Shown here: in pieces, positions 43,162 to 51,505 of the stretch
Numbering within the stretch: the stretch's first letter is position 1
Layout: each line of letters begins with the position of its first letter
Assembly: GCA_030123565.1 (NCBI GenBank)
Contig: CP126122.1
Span: 3,734,800 to 3,798,799, forward strand
DNA from: Nitrospira sp.
GTDB lineage: Bacteria; Nitrospirota; Nitrospiria; Nitrospirales; Nitrospiraceae
Direction: 5' to 3'
Length of the DNA stretch: 64,000 nt
The notes under the pieces: generated by a model
What the model was told of the DNA's origin: nothing
Databases searched by the model: none
The model's input: the letters and a program-made list of their open reading frames with translations, nothing else
Position numbers and translations under genes: made by a program

Positions 43162-43572
43162 CTACCGCACGACTCCGGGAATTTGTCCGTAGGGCGTGTA
43201 GCAGACGCAGGGTGCTCCATTGGGGCCTGGTTGCATCAGGCGACACTGTCCGACTTGAGTTGCGCAGGTACTCCCCTGGCCCCGCACGCTCCAATAGGAA
43301 GCAGGCTGGTACGAATCAGGTGCAGCAGCAGGCGTCGGCTGACTCACGCCCTGACGATTTTTCACGAGTTGGCTTTGCAGGGTCTGCGACATGGCCTGGA
43401 CCGCTTCCTCCGAAATCTTGTAACTGGTGCAAAGGTTGCTGATTTCGTCGACGCCGAACCCCCGTTCCTTCATGGTGATCATGTCCTGGCTACTGCAGGT
43501 GTGACTCGCAACACAACCGGTGAAGAGAACCAGGATGCCGACGGAACTAAGAGTCGTCAGTAAATGTTTCAT
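43162..43572 (-). CDS. Cysteine-containing lipoprotein of unknown function
   Basis: A 136-residue lipoprotein with a lipobox Phe-Thr-Gly-Cys near residue 20. It has seven further Cys residues, including Gly-Ala-Pro-Cys-Val-Cys-Tyr near the end, suggesting disulfides. The start at 43572 has GGGGAGG upstream; the frame opens 30 bases earlier. No family was recognised. Confidence 0.6.
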   Translation of the reverse strand: MKHLLTTLSSVGILVLFTGCVASHTCSSQDMITMKERGFGVDEISNLCTSYKISEEAVQAMSQTLQSQLVKNRQGVSQPTPAAAPDSYQPASYWSVRGQGSTCATQVGQCRLMQPGPNGAPCVCYTPYGQIPGVVR

Positions 43573-43798
43573 GGCCGATCCTCCCCTCGGAACGTCCGTC
43601 ACGAGGATTCATACGATGTGCATGATGATCCCGCGCTCTTAATCCAGTTCGATCGCTCTTGGCTATGGAGATGAGCAAAGAGCGAGCCAGTGCCTGATTG
43701 GTTGCATTGCAACGAAGTCATTGAAACATCGGGGAGCCGACTTTGCGGGGAACGAAGGCTGTATCTCTTCCGATATACCAGTGAATCGTGGCGTCAAT

Positions 43799-44530
43799 AT
43801 GAGCGACGGCGGCCGCTCCGAACCACGCCACCTTGCGAACGATGTCCGGTTCGAGTACCCTCCAAGAAACACTACCAGCCAGGAGCCGACCATTCCGCAC
43901 CCCGTTTGGACCCTGTTATGGGCTGTTGTCCTGTTATGTTTTTCCGGCTGCGCGATCGAGCAGGAGATCTCTCGCACACCGCGTACGGCCGTCGAACAAC
44001 TCTTGCTGACCAAGGCGGTGGATCGGGCCTTGACGAACCTCACCCTGACGCTCCCGCCGCAGGCCGGCTTGCATCTCGAGGTCAGCGGGTTTTATATCGA
44101 CCGTGCACGGCTGACGATGCGCGATCCGACGGCTGGGACCATGCAGGACCCTACCGTGGATTTTCTGCTCGTGAAGGACACCGTGGCCGTGACCCTCGGG
44201 CAAATGGGCTACCGCATCAGACGCCGTGAGGATCAACCGCCGTATCTGGTGAAAATCTCCATCGAGGCGTTGGGGACGATGCAGGGGTTGACCTTCGTCG
44301 GCATGCCGCCCGTCCAAAGCATCATCATTCCCTTTGCACTTCCGGAGCTGACCCTCTATAAACATCAGGCCCAGAGCGGCTATGCGCGGTTCCACCTGGA
44401 TGTCTTCGACAACCTCACCGGCGAATACAAAGGCTCCTCCGCCACGATCATCGGACGTACTTACTACGATCAATACACCGCGCTTTTTTACCTCACCTGG
44501 ATCCATACCGACCTGACGGCGCCGCCCTAA
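43799..44530 (+). CDS. Lipoprotein, DUF6655-like
   Basis: About 243 residues from ATG 43799. A hydrophobic segment ends in a lipobox Cys-Phe-Ser-Gly-Cys-Ala-Ile, followed by a domain containing Phe-Tyr-Ile-Asp, Val-Gly-Met-Pro-Pro-Val-Gln-Ser and Phe-Asp-Asn-Leu-Thr-Gly-Glu, which resembles DUF6655 lipoproteins. The segment before the lipobox is unusually long for a signal peptide, so the true start may be later. The frame also opens earlier at 43721. Confidence 0.6.
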   Translation: MSDGGRSEPRHLANDVRFEYPPRNTTSQEPTIPHPVWTLLWAVVLLCFSGCAIEQEISRTPRTAVEQLLLTKAVDRALTNLTLTLPPQAGLHLEVSGFYIDRARLTMRDPTAGTMQDPTVDFLLVKDTVAVTLGQMGYRIRRREDQPPYLVKISIEALGTMQGLTFVGMPPVQSIIIPFALPELTLYKHQAQSGYARFHLDVFDNLTGEYKGSSATIIGRTYYDQYTALFYLTWIHTDLTAPP

Positions 44531-44580
44531 CCCGCATTATTCACGAGGGTTCGCGACGAAACCGGTGAGACGCCGTGCGA

Positions 44581-44690
44581 AACGGGCGCGTGGAACCCCA
44601 AGAGGCCGAGGCATACTTGAAACAGTATGTTGAGGCCACGAGGGGCGAGCCCGCCCGCCGGCATGCCACGAAGCCGCATGCCGGCTTGTT
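44581..44690. repeat. Diverged intergenic palindrome with central TAC...GTA core
   Basis: GAGGCATACTTGAAACAGTATGTTGAGG resembles the centre of the family A repeats (GAGGCGTACTT...GTACGTTGAGG), but the outer arms differ. A perfect hairpin GCCGGCATGC (44657-44666) / GCATGCCGGC (44676-44685) follows. It is the only structured feature in the gap 44531-45009; a reverse ORF of 150 codons here has no support. Confidence 0.45.
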
Positions 44691-45009
44691 GCAGCGGCGT
44701 GTCGTCGGTTGCAGTAGAACCTTTCGGGAATGATGCGGGCTAAGAGGAGTCCCCAATGCGACGCCCCGCCGTTCGCGCCTATCCAAACCTCACCGTCTTG
44801 CGCAGGAAAAAATTCACATCTTGTTCGGCGAGATGTATCTCTTTCGATAAGTGCATAGCGATCCAGGATACAGTGGTCCCCAGCCTGATTGCGCCCCGAA
44901 TCAGCTATCCATTCGTATCTATCGGATAAACGCGCAAGATCTCCCCTCGTTGCTCGCGGCACAGGCCTTGCTGTTTCCAATACATACAACCTGCATCGGG
45001 AAATGATCC

Positions 45010-45690
45010 ATGGCTGATCCCACCAGGTACCAATTCGATCTGCCCGAGACGGGCCGTCCGACGGACGTGATGCTCAACGAAGTCTGGTACCCAGGCATCC
45101 AGGCCTATTGGGAGATCAGCACGTCCAGTCGCATCTACGATGCCATCCTGGGCGTCAAGGCGGTCGTCGTCCACGCGACCGCCGGGGCCGGCTCAGAGGG
45201 AGCCATTTCTGTGATGAAGGAGGGCAAAGCGTCATTCCATTGGCTGCTGCCCGACGAAGACGAGCCGCAGCATGGACAATTGGTGTGGGCCTGCGCGCCG
45301 GAAGCCAGGGCGGCCTGGCATGTCCGAAACGCTTGTAGCCATCCGGACGTCAATGCAGGCGCGACCAAGGTCAATCACTGGTCGGTCGGCATCGAGGTGG
45401 TCAATAGTCAAACGGTCCGGGACGGGTTTTCCGACTGGCAGGTCCTGGCGACGGCGCAGATCATTCGCTACTGTTGGGCCAAGTACCCCAACCTGAAACA
45501 CGTGGTGTCCCACGCGAAGCTGGACCCGACAAGGCGAAGTGATCCGGGAAAGACGTTTCCTTGGGCGCGATTGAAAAGGCTGGTGCTGGCTTCCGATGCG
45601 CAGGACGGGCTTCCGGCCGTCGTGGGTGCCGCACGGCCCGCCTCCGCCATCGATTCGGAACCCCGCCATGAGGGCAGCTGTTGCGGGTAA
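45010..45690 (+). CDS. N-acetylmuramoyl-L-alanine amidase (Amidase_2 family)
   Basis: A 226-residue peptidoglycan amidase. Val-Val-Val-His-Ala-Thr-Ala-Gly holds the first zinc His, Asn-His-Trp-Ser-Val-Gly-Ile-Glu is the central strand, and Val-Val-Ser-His-Ala-Lys-Leu-Asp-Pro-Thr-Arg-Arg-Ser-Asp-Pro-Gly carries the last His and Asp. No signal peptide is visible, so it may act in recycling or be released by lysis. The enzyme cuts between the glycan chain and the peptide. Confidence 0.88.
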   Translation: MADPTRYQFDLPETGRPTDVMLNEVWYPGIQAYWEISTSSRIYDAILGVKAVVVHATAGAGSEGAISVMKEGKASFHWLLPDEDEPQHGQLVWACAPEARAAWHVRNACSHPDVNAGATKVNHWSVGIEVVNSQTVRDGFSDWQVLATAQIIRYCWAKYPNLKHVVSHAKLDPTRRSDPGKTFPWARLKRLVLASDAQDGLPAVVGAARPASAIDSEPRHEGSCCG

Positions 45691-45811
45691 CTCTCACATG
45701 AACCAGACTCCGGCGCAGGGCACCTCCCACGAACACCAGTCGCACCCGATGCGTGGATCGTCGGTCACATTGTCACACCGCGAGCAGCGACGCGGCAGGC
45801 GAACCCGCACC

Positions 45812-45925
45812 TTACGGTTTCTTTTTTTTCTTGTCGCCGGGATTGTCCGAGAAAAGCAACCAGGCGAGGACGACGAAGCCGATCGCAACTCCAGTGACGG
45901 CCAGCCATGTGCCGAGTTTATCCAT
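45812..45925 (-). CDS. 37-residue membrane peptide coupled to the thioesterase gene
   Basis: A tiny reverse-strand ORF encodes one transmembrane helix (residues about 6-25) and a basic tail with five consecutive lysines. Its ATG shares one base with the TAA of the YbgC-like gene (TAATG), and GAGGAG lies just before it. No family was recognised, but coupling and the ribosome-binding site support expression. Confidence 0.5.
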   Translation of the reverse strand: MDKLGTWLAVTGVAIGFVVLAWLLFSDNPGDKKKKKP

Positions 45926-46338
45926 TAGCTCCTCGCCTGTGGAGGTCCTTGTAACGCGGCCAGAGTGAGTTTGTCTAGCCGCCTCACCTTCAACTGATCG
46001 TCCACCGCCACCAGCTTCGCCGAGCCTTCCACCACCAGGCGCCCGCTCGTCCGTTCGCGCAGAACATGGGCGAAGGTGAGGGACGCCTGGCCCACCGCCG
46101 CAAGTTGCGTGTCGACGATCAACCGGTCGCCATACCTGGCAGGAGAGCGATAGTCCAGTTCCACGTGCACGACCATGAACTGCGTCCCCTGATCGCGTAG
46201 CTCCGCCACCGACAGGCCCCGATCCTCGAGGTAGTGCGTCCTTGCCCGTTCGAAATATTTGAGATAGTTCGCATAATACACCACCCCGCCGCAGTCGGTA
46301 TCCTCGTAGTAGATGCGGATCTCCATGCCAGCAGCCAA
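45925..46338 (-). CDS. ybgC: YbgC-type acyl-CoA thioesterase (4HBT fold)
   Basis: A 137-residue hot-dog fold thioesterase with the catalytic segment Tyr-Tyr-Glu-Asp-Thr-Asp-Cys-Gly-Gly-Val-Val-Tyr-Tyr-Ala-Asn-Tyr near the N terminus. This is the signature of YbgC-type enzymes, whose Asp is catalytic. In many bacteria ybgC lies with tol-pal genes; that context is not seen here. An alternative ATG at 46326 would shorten it by four residues. Confidence 0.88.
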   Translation of the reverse strand: MAAGMEIRIYYEDTDCGGVVYYANYLKYFERARTHYLEDRGLSVAELRDQGTQFMVVHVELDYRSPARYGDRLIVDTQLAAVGQASLTFAHVLRERTSGRLVVEGSAKLVAVDDQLKVRRLDKLTLAALQGPPQARS

Positions 46339-46381
46339 CAGCTTTCAGCTCCGAACCTGACGGCTGATAGCTGACAGCTCC

Positions 46382-47638
46382 TCACAAGTTCAAAACTGGA
46401 AACTTGGGCAACGAACTCTCGCTCACGCCGGTAAGCTTCATCACCACGTCGGACAGTTGCTGCACCCGCTCGGCCTTGATCGCCTCGAACCCGTGGCCGA
46501 GGACTGCCTGGTTGGCGGCATCCAGCAGCGGTTTCATCTTGGGCCAATCCCGGAGATAGGTCTGCCCCATCTGATCGCCGAGACCGGCCAGCAGGCGAAA
46601 CTGCGCCTGGAGCGGCAATTTGTACTTGCCGTCCACATCGTCCAAATAACAGGTGCGGCAGGTCCCGCGCAGGGCTTCCGGAAGTTGCTCCGGCTGCACA
46701 TCCCAGGTCTTGATCTTGTATTGTTTGAACAGTTGTCGCTGGGCGCAGGCTTCCAACGCGCGCACGAGCGCGACCATGGCCCGTTCGTGATCGTGGTCGA
46801 CGTAGGCACGCCGATGCGCATGGGCCAGGAGATCGAGGGCGACGCCCTCTTTCACTTCGGCCGGATCGAGCACCAGCTTCTCCAGGAAGCCGCTGTTGGC
46901 CTTGACGAACGGCAGGAGCGTTTTCATCCCAGGCGGCCCGCCCCAGAGCGACGCCATGTCCAGCGCCTTGAGGGCAGCCTTGAGCTTCTCCCAGGCCTGC
47001 CGATAGTGAAACTGTTCCCAGAGTGCATAGCCCGACGCGAGGTCGCCCAGCGCTCGGTACAGCGGCTTCTGTCCGCCGCTCACGCGCGCCTCCAGGGTAT
47101 GGAACGTGGCGGCGGCGCTTTTGAACGATCCATGATTGAAGGCCTCGCAGGCCTCCCGGCGCACGACGATCGCCGCCTCGTCCCAAGGATTGCCTTGAAT
47201 CCAATGTTTGGCATGGCCGTCGATGACGATGTCCTGCTCGTCTCGTTGACTCTGCGCATCGACCAGACTGATGACCCGCGAGGTCCATGGCTGGCTCGCA
47301 GAGGCCAACGCCGCGGCCATGGCCGGCGTGGCGCCGGTCAAATCGACCACCACCTCCCCCACCTGCACCTCCCATGTTCGAAAGAGATCTTGCATGGTCC
47401 GCGACAGGGCCTGGTGGGAGGCGATGACGTCGGCCGGATCGGGCGTGACGATCCAGTCCCACCGCTTCGGCATCTGCTGCACCTTCGGCTGCACGGCTTC
47501 CTCGACCAGCGTCTTCGCCGATTCCGGCACGAAAAAGCAGAGCAATTCCGGCTGCAGCCGGTTGATCACGTAGGCGGCGAGCGACGGCGCGTCCGTGAAC
47601 GCGAGGACGAGGGCTTTGACGGGCGTATCCGGCGGCAT
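46382..47638 (-). CDS. Csm6-like CARF protein (Cas02710/TIGR02710 family) with degenerate HEPN motif
   Basis: A 418-residue protein. The N-terminal CARF-like domain has Val-Asp-Leu-Thr-Gly-Ala-Thr-Pro-Ala-Met at about 98-107, where the family usually has DLTGGTK. The C-terminal half aligns with the helical HEPN region of TIGR02710 proteins. The usual Arg-Asn-x4-His nuclease motif reads Ala375-Asn-Gln-Ala-Val-Leu-Gly-His382, so the Arg is lost. Family members bind cyclic oligoadenylates made by type III CRISPR systems; no CRISPR array or other cas gene is visible here. Confidence 0.75.
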   Translation of the reverse strand: MPPDTPVKALVLAFTDAPSLAAYVINRLQPELLCFFVPESAKTLVEEAVQPKVQQMPKRWDWIVTPDPADVIASHQALSRTMQDLFRTWEVQVGEVVVDLTGATPAMAAALASASQPWTSRVISLVDAQSQRDEQDIVIDGHAKHWIQGNPWDEAAIVVRREACEAFNHGSFKSAAATFHTLEARVSGGQKPLYRALGDLASGYALWEQFHYRQAWEKLKAALKALDMASLWGGPPGMKTLLPFVKANSGFLEKLVLDPAEVKEGVALDLLAHAHRRAYVDHDHERAMVALVRALEACAQRQLFKQYKIKTWDVQPEQLPEALRGTCRTCYLDDVDGKYKLPLQAQFRLLAGLGDQMGQTYLRDWPKMKPLLDAANQAVLGHGFEAIKAERVQQLSDVVMKLTGVSESSLPKFPVLNL

Positions 47639-47781
47639 GACCGACGGACTATACCACCGCGGTCGGGCCGCTTCAACGCACGAGCCTTCCCGGACAATTC
47701 TTGACGCTCTCGGGAAAGGCGCATAGACTTTCGCCAGAACCCCGACGTGAACCGGCCGATCTCAACGCCTGAGGAGGTGCG

Positions 47782-48216
47782 ATGACCTGGTGGCTGTGGG
47801 CTTTTCTCGGACTGTTCCTGCTCGGCAGCGAGGTCGTCACACCAGGCGGGTTCTACATGTTGTTCTTCGGCATCGGCGCATTGGTCGTCGGCGCGCTGGT
47901 CGGCTTGGGCGTCGTCGAAGCCGACTGGATCTCCTGGCTGTTATTTTCACTCATTTCGGTCGCCTCCCTCCTTGTACTTCGCCCGCCCTTGCGCCGCCTC
48001 ATGTCGGGCAACCAAGGCGGCCTGTCCCCTATGGATACCATGGTCGGTGAAACGGCCCTCGTCCTGGAAGACCTCCCTCCCGGGACCCTGGGAAAGGCCG
48101 AATGCCGCGGCAGCATCTGGAACGCGCGCAATGGGAGCGACGGGCCGCTGCTCAAAGGACGACGCGGTCGCGTGGAACGTGTGGACGGAATTACCCTCTG
48201 GATCAAACCTGAATGA
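47782..48216 (+). CDS. NfeD-family membrane protein
   Basis: A 144-residue protein with about three N-terminal membrane helices (Leu-Phe-Leu-Leu-Gly-Ser-Glu, Leu-Phe-Phe-Gly-Ile-Gly-Ala) and a C-terminal OB-fold domain with Val-Gly-Glu-Thr-Ala. This is the short NfeD (YbbK) form. GAGGAGGTG precedes the ATG. It is followed by a stomatin gene 12 bp downstream, its usual partner. Confidence 0.85.
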   Translation: MTWWLWAFLGLFLLGSEVVTPGGFYMLFFGIGALVVGALVGLGVVEADWISWLLFSLISVASLLVLRPPLRRLMSGNQGGLSPMDTMVGETALVLEDLPPGTLGKAECRGSIWNARNGSDGPLLKGRRGRVERVDGITLWIKPE

Positions 48217-48228
48217 GGTCACACCATC

Positions 48229-49182
48229 ATGGAGGATAGCGGCATGCCGGGCGGACTCTGGGTTTTCATCTTTCTCGCAGGTCTCGTCCTGCTGGTGATT
48301 TCAAAAACAGCGCGCGTGGTGCCGCAACAGAGCGCCTATGTCGTCGAACGATTGGGCCGGTATTCGCGGACGCTCGGCGCGGGCTTTCACATCCTGCTGC
48401 CGTTCCTGGACAGCGTCCAATACAAACATTCGTTGAAGGAAACGGCCATCGACATCCCGGAGCAGGTCTGCATCACGCGCGACAACGTCCAGGTCGGCGT
48501 GGACGGCATTTTGTATTCGAAGGTGTTGGACCCGCAACGGGCCTCCTACGGCATCAGCGACTACCGGTTCGCCATCACCCAGCTCGCCCAGACCGCGCTC
48601 CGCAGCGAAATCGGGAAGATCGAACTGGACCGCACGTTCGAAGAGCGCACCAACATCAACAGCCAGGTCGTCAATGAACTGGACAAGGCCACCGAACCCT
48701 GGGGCGTGAAGGTGCTCCGCTATGAGATCAAGAACATCACCCCGCCGAAGGACGTGCTGGCCGCGATGGAGAAACAGATGCGCGCCGAGCGGGAAAAACG
48801 GGCGGTGATCCTGACCTCCGAAGGCGAACGAGACGCCGCCATCAACCAGGCGGAAGGCGAGAAGCAACAGGTCATCAAGGCCTCCGAGGCCAAGAAGCAA
48901 CAGCAGATCAACGAGGCCGAAGGAGCGGCGGCAGCCATCATGGCCATCGCCTCCGCCACCGCCGAGGGGCTACGCAAGGTTGCTGAATCCACTCAGATCC
49001 CCGGCGGCTATGAGGCCGTGCAACTGCGCGTCGCCGAACAGTACATCGGCAAATTCGGCGAGTTGGCCAAAGGCAGCAATACGCTGGTCCTGCCGGCCAA
49101 CCTGTCGGATGTCGGCTCGATGCTGGCGCTGGCGATGAACATGATCGGGAAACGGCCTTCCACGACGCCTCCGGCGAAGTGA
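48229..49182 (+). CDS. SPFH/Band 7 stomatin-like protein (QmcA-like)
   Basis: A 317-residue membrane-anchored stomatin with one N-terminal helix (about residues 8-25), the SPFH domain (Val-Pro-Gln-Gln-Ser-Ala-Tyr-Val-Val-Glu-Arg-Leu-Gly-Arg) and a C-terminal Glu/Ala/Lys coiled coil followed by a Pro-rich end. Stomatins form ring-like assemblies that organise membrane proteins and often act with NfeD. An alternative start at residue 6 is possible. Confidence 0.88.
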   Translation: MEDSGMPGGLWVFIFLAGLVLLVISKTARVVPQQSAYVVERLGRYSRTLGAGFHILLPFLDSVQYKHSLKETAIDIPEQVCITRDNVQVGVDGILYSKVLDPQRASYGISDYRFAITQLAQTALRSEIGKIELDRTFEERTNINSQVVNELDKATEPWGVKVLRYEIKNITPPKDVLAAMEKQMRAEREKRAVILTSEGERDAAINQAEGEKQQVIKASEAKKQQQINEAEGAAAAIMAIASATAEGLRKVAESTQIPGGYEAVQLRVAEQYIGKFGELAKGSNTLVLPANLSDVGSMLALAMNMIGKRPSTTPPAK

Positions 49183-49236
49183 GGCTCGCCGCTTGTCGTT
49201 TGACAGCGATTCGTCCCTTCCCTACAATCCGGCCTG

Positions 49237-49815
49237 ATGAACGATTTCGCCATCAAGGCCTTCGACGAGAGCGCCGAGATCAAGCGGCGATTCGCGCGGG
49301 AGCATGCCGACAAGATCGCCCAAGTCGCGCAGCTGATGGGCCGCGCCTTCCGCGAAGGTCGCAAAGTCCTGCTCTTCGGCAACGGCGGCAGCGCGACCGA
49401 TGCCGCGCATATTGCGGCCGAGTTCGTCGGTCGCTACAAACGCGAGCGCGCTCCCCTGCCGGCCCTCGCCCTCGCCACCGACATTGCCGCGATCACCTGC
49501 ATCGCCAACGACTACGGCTTCGAAGAACTCTTCGCCCGCCAGGTCCGCGCCCATGGGCAGAAGGGAGACATCGCGATCGCCATCAGCACCAGCGGCAACT
49601 CACCCAACGTGTTGCGGGGGATCGAGGCGGCGCGCGACTGCGGCCTCACCACCATCGCCTGGACCGGCGGAACGGGCGGCAAGCTGGCAGGAATGGCCGA
49701 CTACGCATTCGTCGTTCCCTCCACCGTCACCGCCCGCATTCAGGAAAGCCACATCACCTTAGGCCACGTGCTCTGCGAACTCATCGAGGATCAGGTCCTT
49801 GCCGACCAGGCGTAA
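49237..49815 (+). CDS. gmhA: Phosphoheptose isomerase
   Basis: A 192-residue SIS-domain isomerase converting sedoheptulose 7-phosphate to D-glycero-D-manno-heptose 7-phosphate for LPS core. Phe-Gly-Asn-Gly-Gly-Ser-Ala, Ile-Ser-Thr-Ser-Gly-Asn-Ser, and Glu-Ser-His-Ile-Thr-Leu-Gly-His are the family signatures, with the catalytic Glu and His present. It overlaps the next gene by 17 bp. Confidence 0.92.
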   Translation: MNDFAIKAFDESAEIKRRFAREHADKIAQVAQLMGRAFREGRKVLLFGNGGSATDAAHIAAEFVGRYKRERAPLPALALATDIAAITCIANDYGFEELFARQVRAHGQKGDIAIAISTSGNSPNVLRGIEAARDCGLTTIAWTGGTGGKLAGMADYAFVVPSTVTARIQESHITLGHVLCELIEDQVLADQA

Positions 49816-50794
49816 GCGCAGCACCAAACCGTCCGTTCCCCGAGCGCCCGTGCCGCCGATCGATGTATCGCGCCTGAAAACCTATCCGCTCCAACGCCGC
49901 CACAGCAAGGTTCAACTTTCGAACTTCGCCAAGGTCTGGACCGGCGGATCGTTCAAACGGTTTCTCGACTCGTTGCCCGATATCCTGGCGGTCAAGACGC
50001 TGCGCGAAGTGGCCCAGGCCATCGCCCAAGCCCATCGTCGCGGGCGACCGGTCATCGTCGGCATGGGCGCCCATGTGGTGAAGGTAGGACTGGGCCCTCT
50101 CTTGGTGGACTTGATGGAGCGCGGCATCGTCACCGCCCTCGCCATGAACGGGGCCGTGATCATCCATGACTTCGAACTGGCCTTCATGGGACACACGTCC
50201 GAGGAAGTGGACGCGGAGATCGACTCCGGCCGGTTCGGCATGGCGGAGGAAACCGGCCGCCTCTTGAATGAAGCCATCACGCTGGGCATGAAAGAGGGCC
50301 AAGGGTTCGGCGAATCCCTCGGCCACTACATTAACCGGCATAAACAGCAGTTTCCACACCGTGCCACCAGCCTGCTCGCCACAGGAGCCAGACTGGGCCT
50401 CCCCGTCACCGTGCATGTGGCCGTCGGCACCGACATCATCCACATGCATCCGTCCGCAGACGGGGCTGCGATCGGCGCTGGCTCGCTCCTCGACTTCCGT
50501 CGCCTGGCGGCTGTTGTCTCAAGGATGGAAGGCGGAGTCTACCTCAATCTTGGATCGGCCGTGATCTTGCCGGAGGTGTTTCTCAAGGCCTTGTCGCTCG
50601 GGCGCAATCTCGGTCACCCGCTGACCGACATCACCACCGTCAACATGGATTTCCTCACCCACTACCGCCCCATGACCAACGTCGTGCGCAGGCCGACCCA
50701 GAAAGGCGGCAAGGGTTACGCCCTGACAGGCCATCACGAGATCATGGTGCCGCTGTTGGCCGCTGCGGTGCTCGAGGAATTGTCCGGCCGCTGA
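49799..50794 (+). CDS. Deoxyhypusine-synthase-like protein in the heptose gene cluster
   Basis: A 331-residue cytoplasmic protein with a Rossmann-like pattern (Val-Ile-Val-Gly-Met-Gly-Ala-His-Val-Val-Lys-Val) and the late segment Val-Asn-Met-Asp-Phe-Leu-Thr-His-Tyr-Arg-Pro. It resembles deoxyhypusine-synthase-type folds, but a bacterial eIF5A substrate is not expected. The start is TTG at 49799, overlapping gmhA, with GAGGATC upstream. Its location suggests a role linked to heptose or envelope metabolism, but this is only inferred from position. Confidence 0.6.
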   Translation: MPTRRKRSTKPSVPRAPVPPIDVSRLKTYPLQRRHSKVQLSNFAKVWTGGSFKRFLDSLPDILAVKTLREVAQAIAQAHRRGRPVIVGMGAHVVKVGLGPLLVDLMERGIVTALAMNGAVIIHDFELAFMGHTSEEVDAEIDSGRFGMAEETGRLLNEAITLGMKEGQGFGESLGHYINRHKQQFPHRATSLLATGARLGLPVTVHVAVGTDIIHMHPSADGAAIGAGSLLDFRRLAAVVSRMEGGVYLNLGSAVILPEVFLKALSLGRNLGHPLTDITTVNMDFLTHYRPMTNVVRRPTQKGGKGYALTGHHEIMVPLLAAAVLEELSGR

Positions 50795-50842
50795 ACAGGC
50801 CCGTTCGGCATCGACTTCGGCCGTTCGGAATCGGGAGCAGCC

Positions 50843-51505
50843 ATGAGTCCCCTGTCGCCCGCCGTTGAACCGTTACTCACCCTCTGGACCGATCTCAATG
50901 CCCGCTATTTTCGCGGTACCTTGCCGGCGATTCGAATCGAATGGAGCCGGCGGCTGACCTCCTCCGCCGGCATGTTCGTCTGCCGGGTCGGACCGAGAGA
51001 GGTCCCCCCCCAGAGAACGGGCGATGCGACCAGACGTTGCATCAAACTCTCGGCGGTCCTCCTCCATGGGAACGGCCCTCACCAGAGCCGCGAGACCCTG
51101 ACCACATTCGCGCATGAAATGATCCATCAATGGCAGTACGATATCCTGAAGCGCCGCCCGAACCATGGCGCCGATTTTCGCCGCATGATGGGGCGGATGA
51201 ATCAGGACGGCCTCGGCATCACGGTTTACCACTCTCTTGGCCAGGAGGTGGCCTCTCTGGCCAAATATGCCTGGCGCTGCCAACAGTGCGGAGACATCTA
51301 TCGACGGCAACGCCGGACCATCCAGCCGAAACGGCACCGTTGCGGGTCCTGCCGGGGACCGCTGCGTGAGGTGGTCATTGCAGAGGACGACGGGCGACCG
51401 GACCAGGTACAGACGACCGACACCGGCTCGCAGCTTGTCCTCCCATTCAAGCTCGCAGAGGCCTTCCATGTCCGCACGCTGGGCAAGGCAAATTCTCTTC
51501 GGTGA
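50843..51505 (+). CDS. SprT-like zinc metalloprotease
   Basis: A 220-residue SprT-domain protein. Phe-Ala-His-Glu-Met-Ile-His-Gln-Trp is the HExxH zinc site. A C-terminal zinc ribbon has Cys-Gln-Gln-Cys and Cys-Gly-Ser-Cys. SprT/Spartan proteins cut DNA-crosslinked proteins in eukaryotes; the bacterial role is less clear. It overlaps the start of dinB by 38 bp, suggesting a joint DNA-damage function. Confidence 0.8.
   Translation: MSPLSPAVEPLLTLWTDLNARYFRGTLPAIRIEWSRRLTSSAGMFVCRVGPREVPPQRTGDATRRCIKLSAVLLHGNGPHQSRETLTTFAHEMIHQWQYDILKRRPNHGADFRRMMGRMNQDGLGITVYHSLGQEVASLAKYAWRCQQCGDIYRRQRRTIQPKRHRCGSCRGPLREVVIAEDDGRPDQVQTTDTGSQLVLPFKLAEAFHVRTLGKANSLR

Noticed and set aside
44537..44989. Reverse ORF of 150 codons
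   Set aside because: It spans the palindromic repeat region and has no recognisable domain or credible ribosome-binding site.
46382..47638. CRISPR locus near the CARF protein
   Set aside because: No regularly spaced direct repeats and no other cas-like genes are present in the window.
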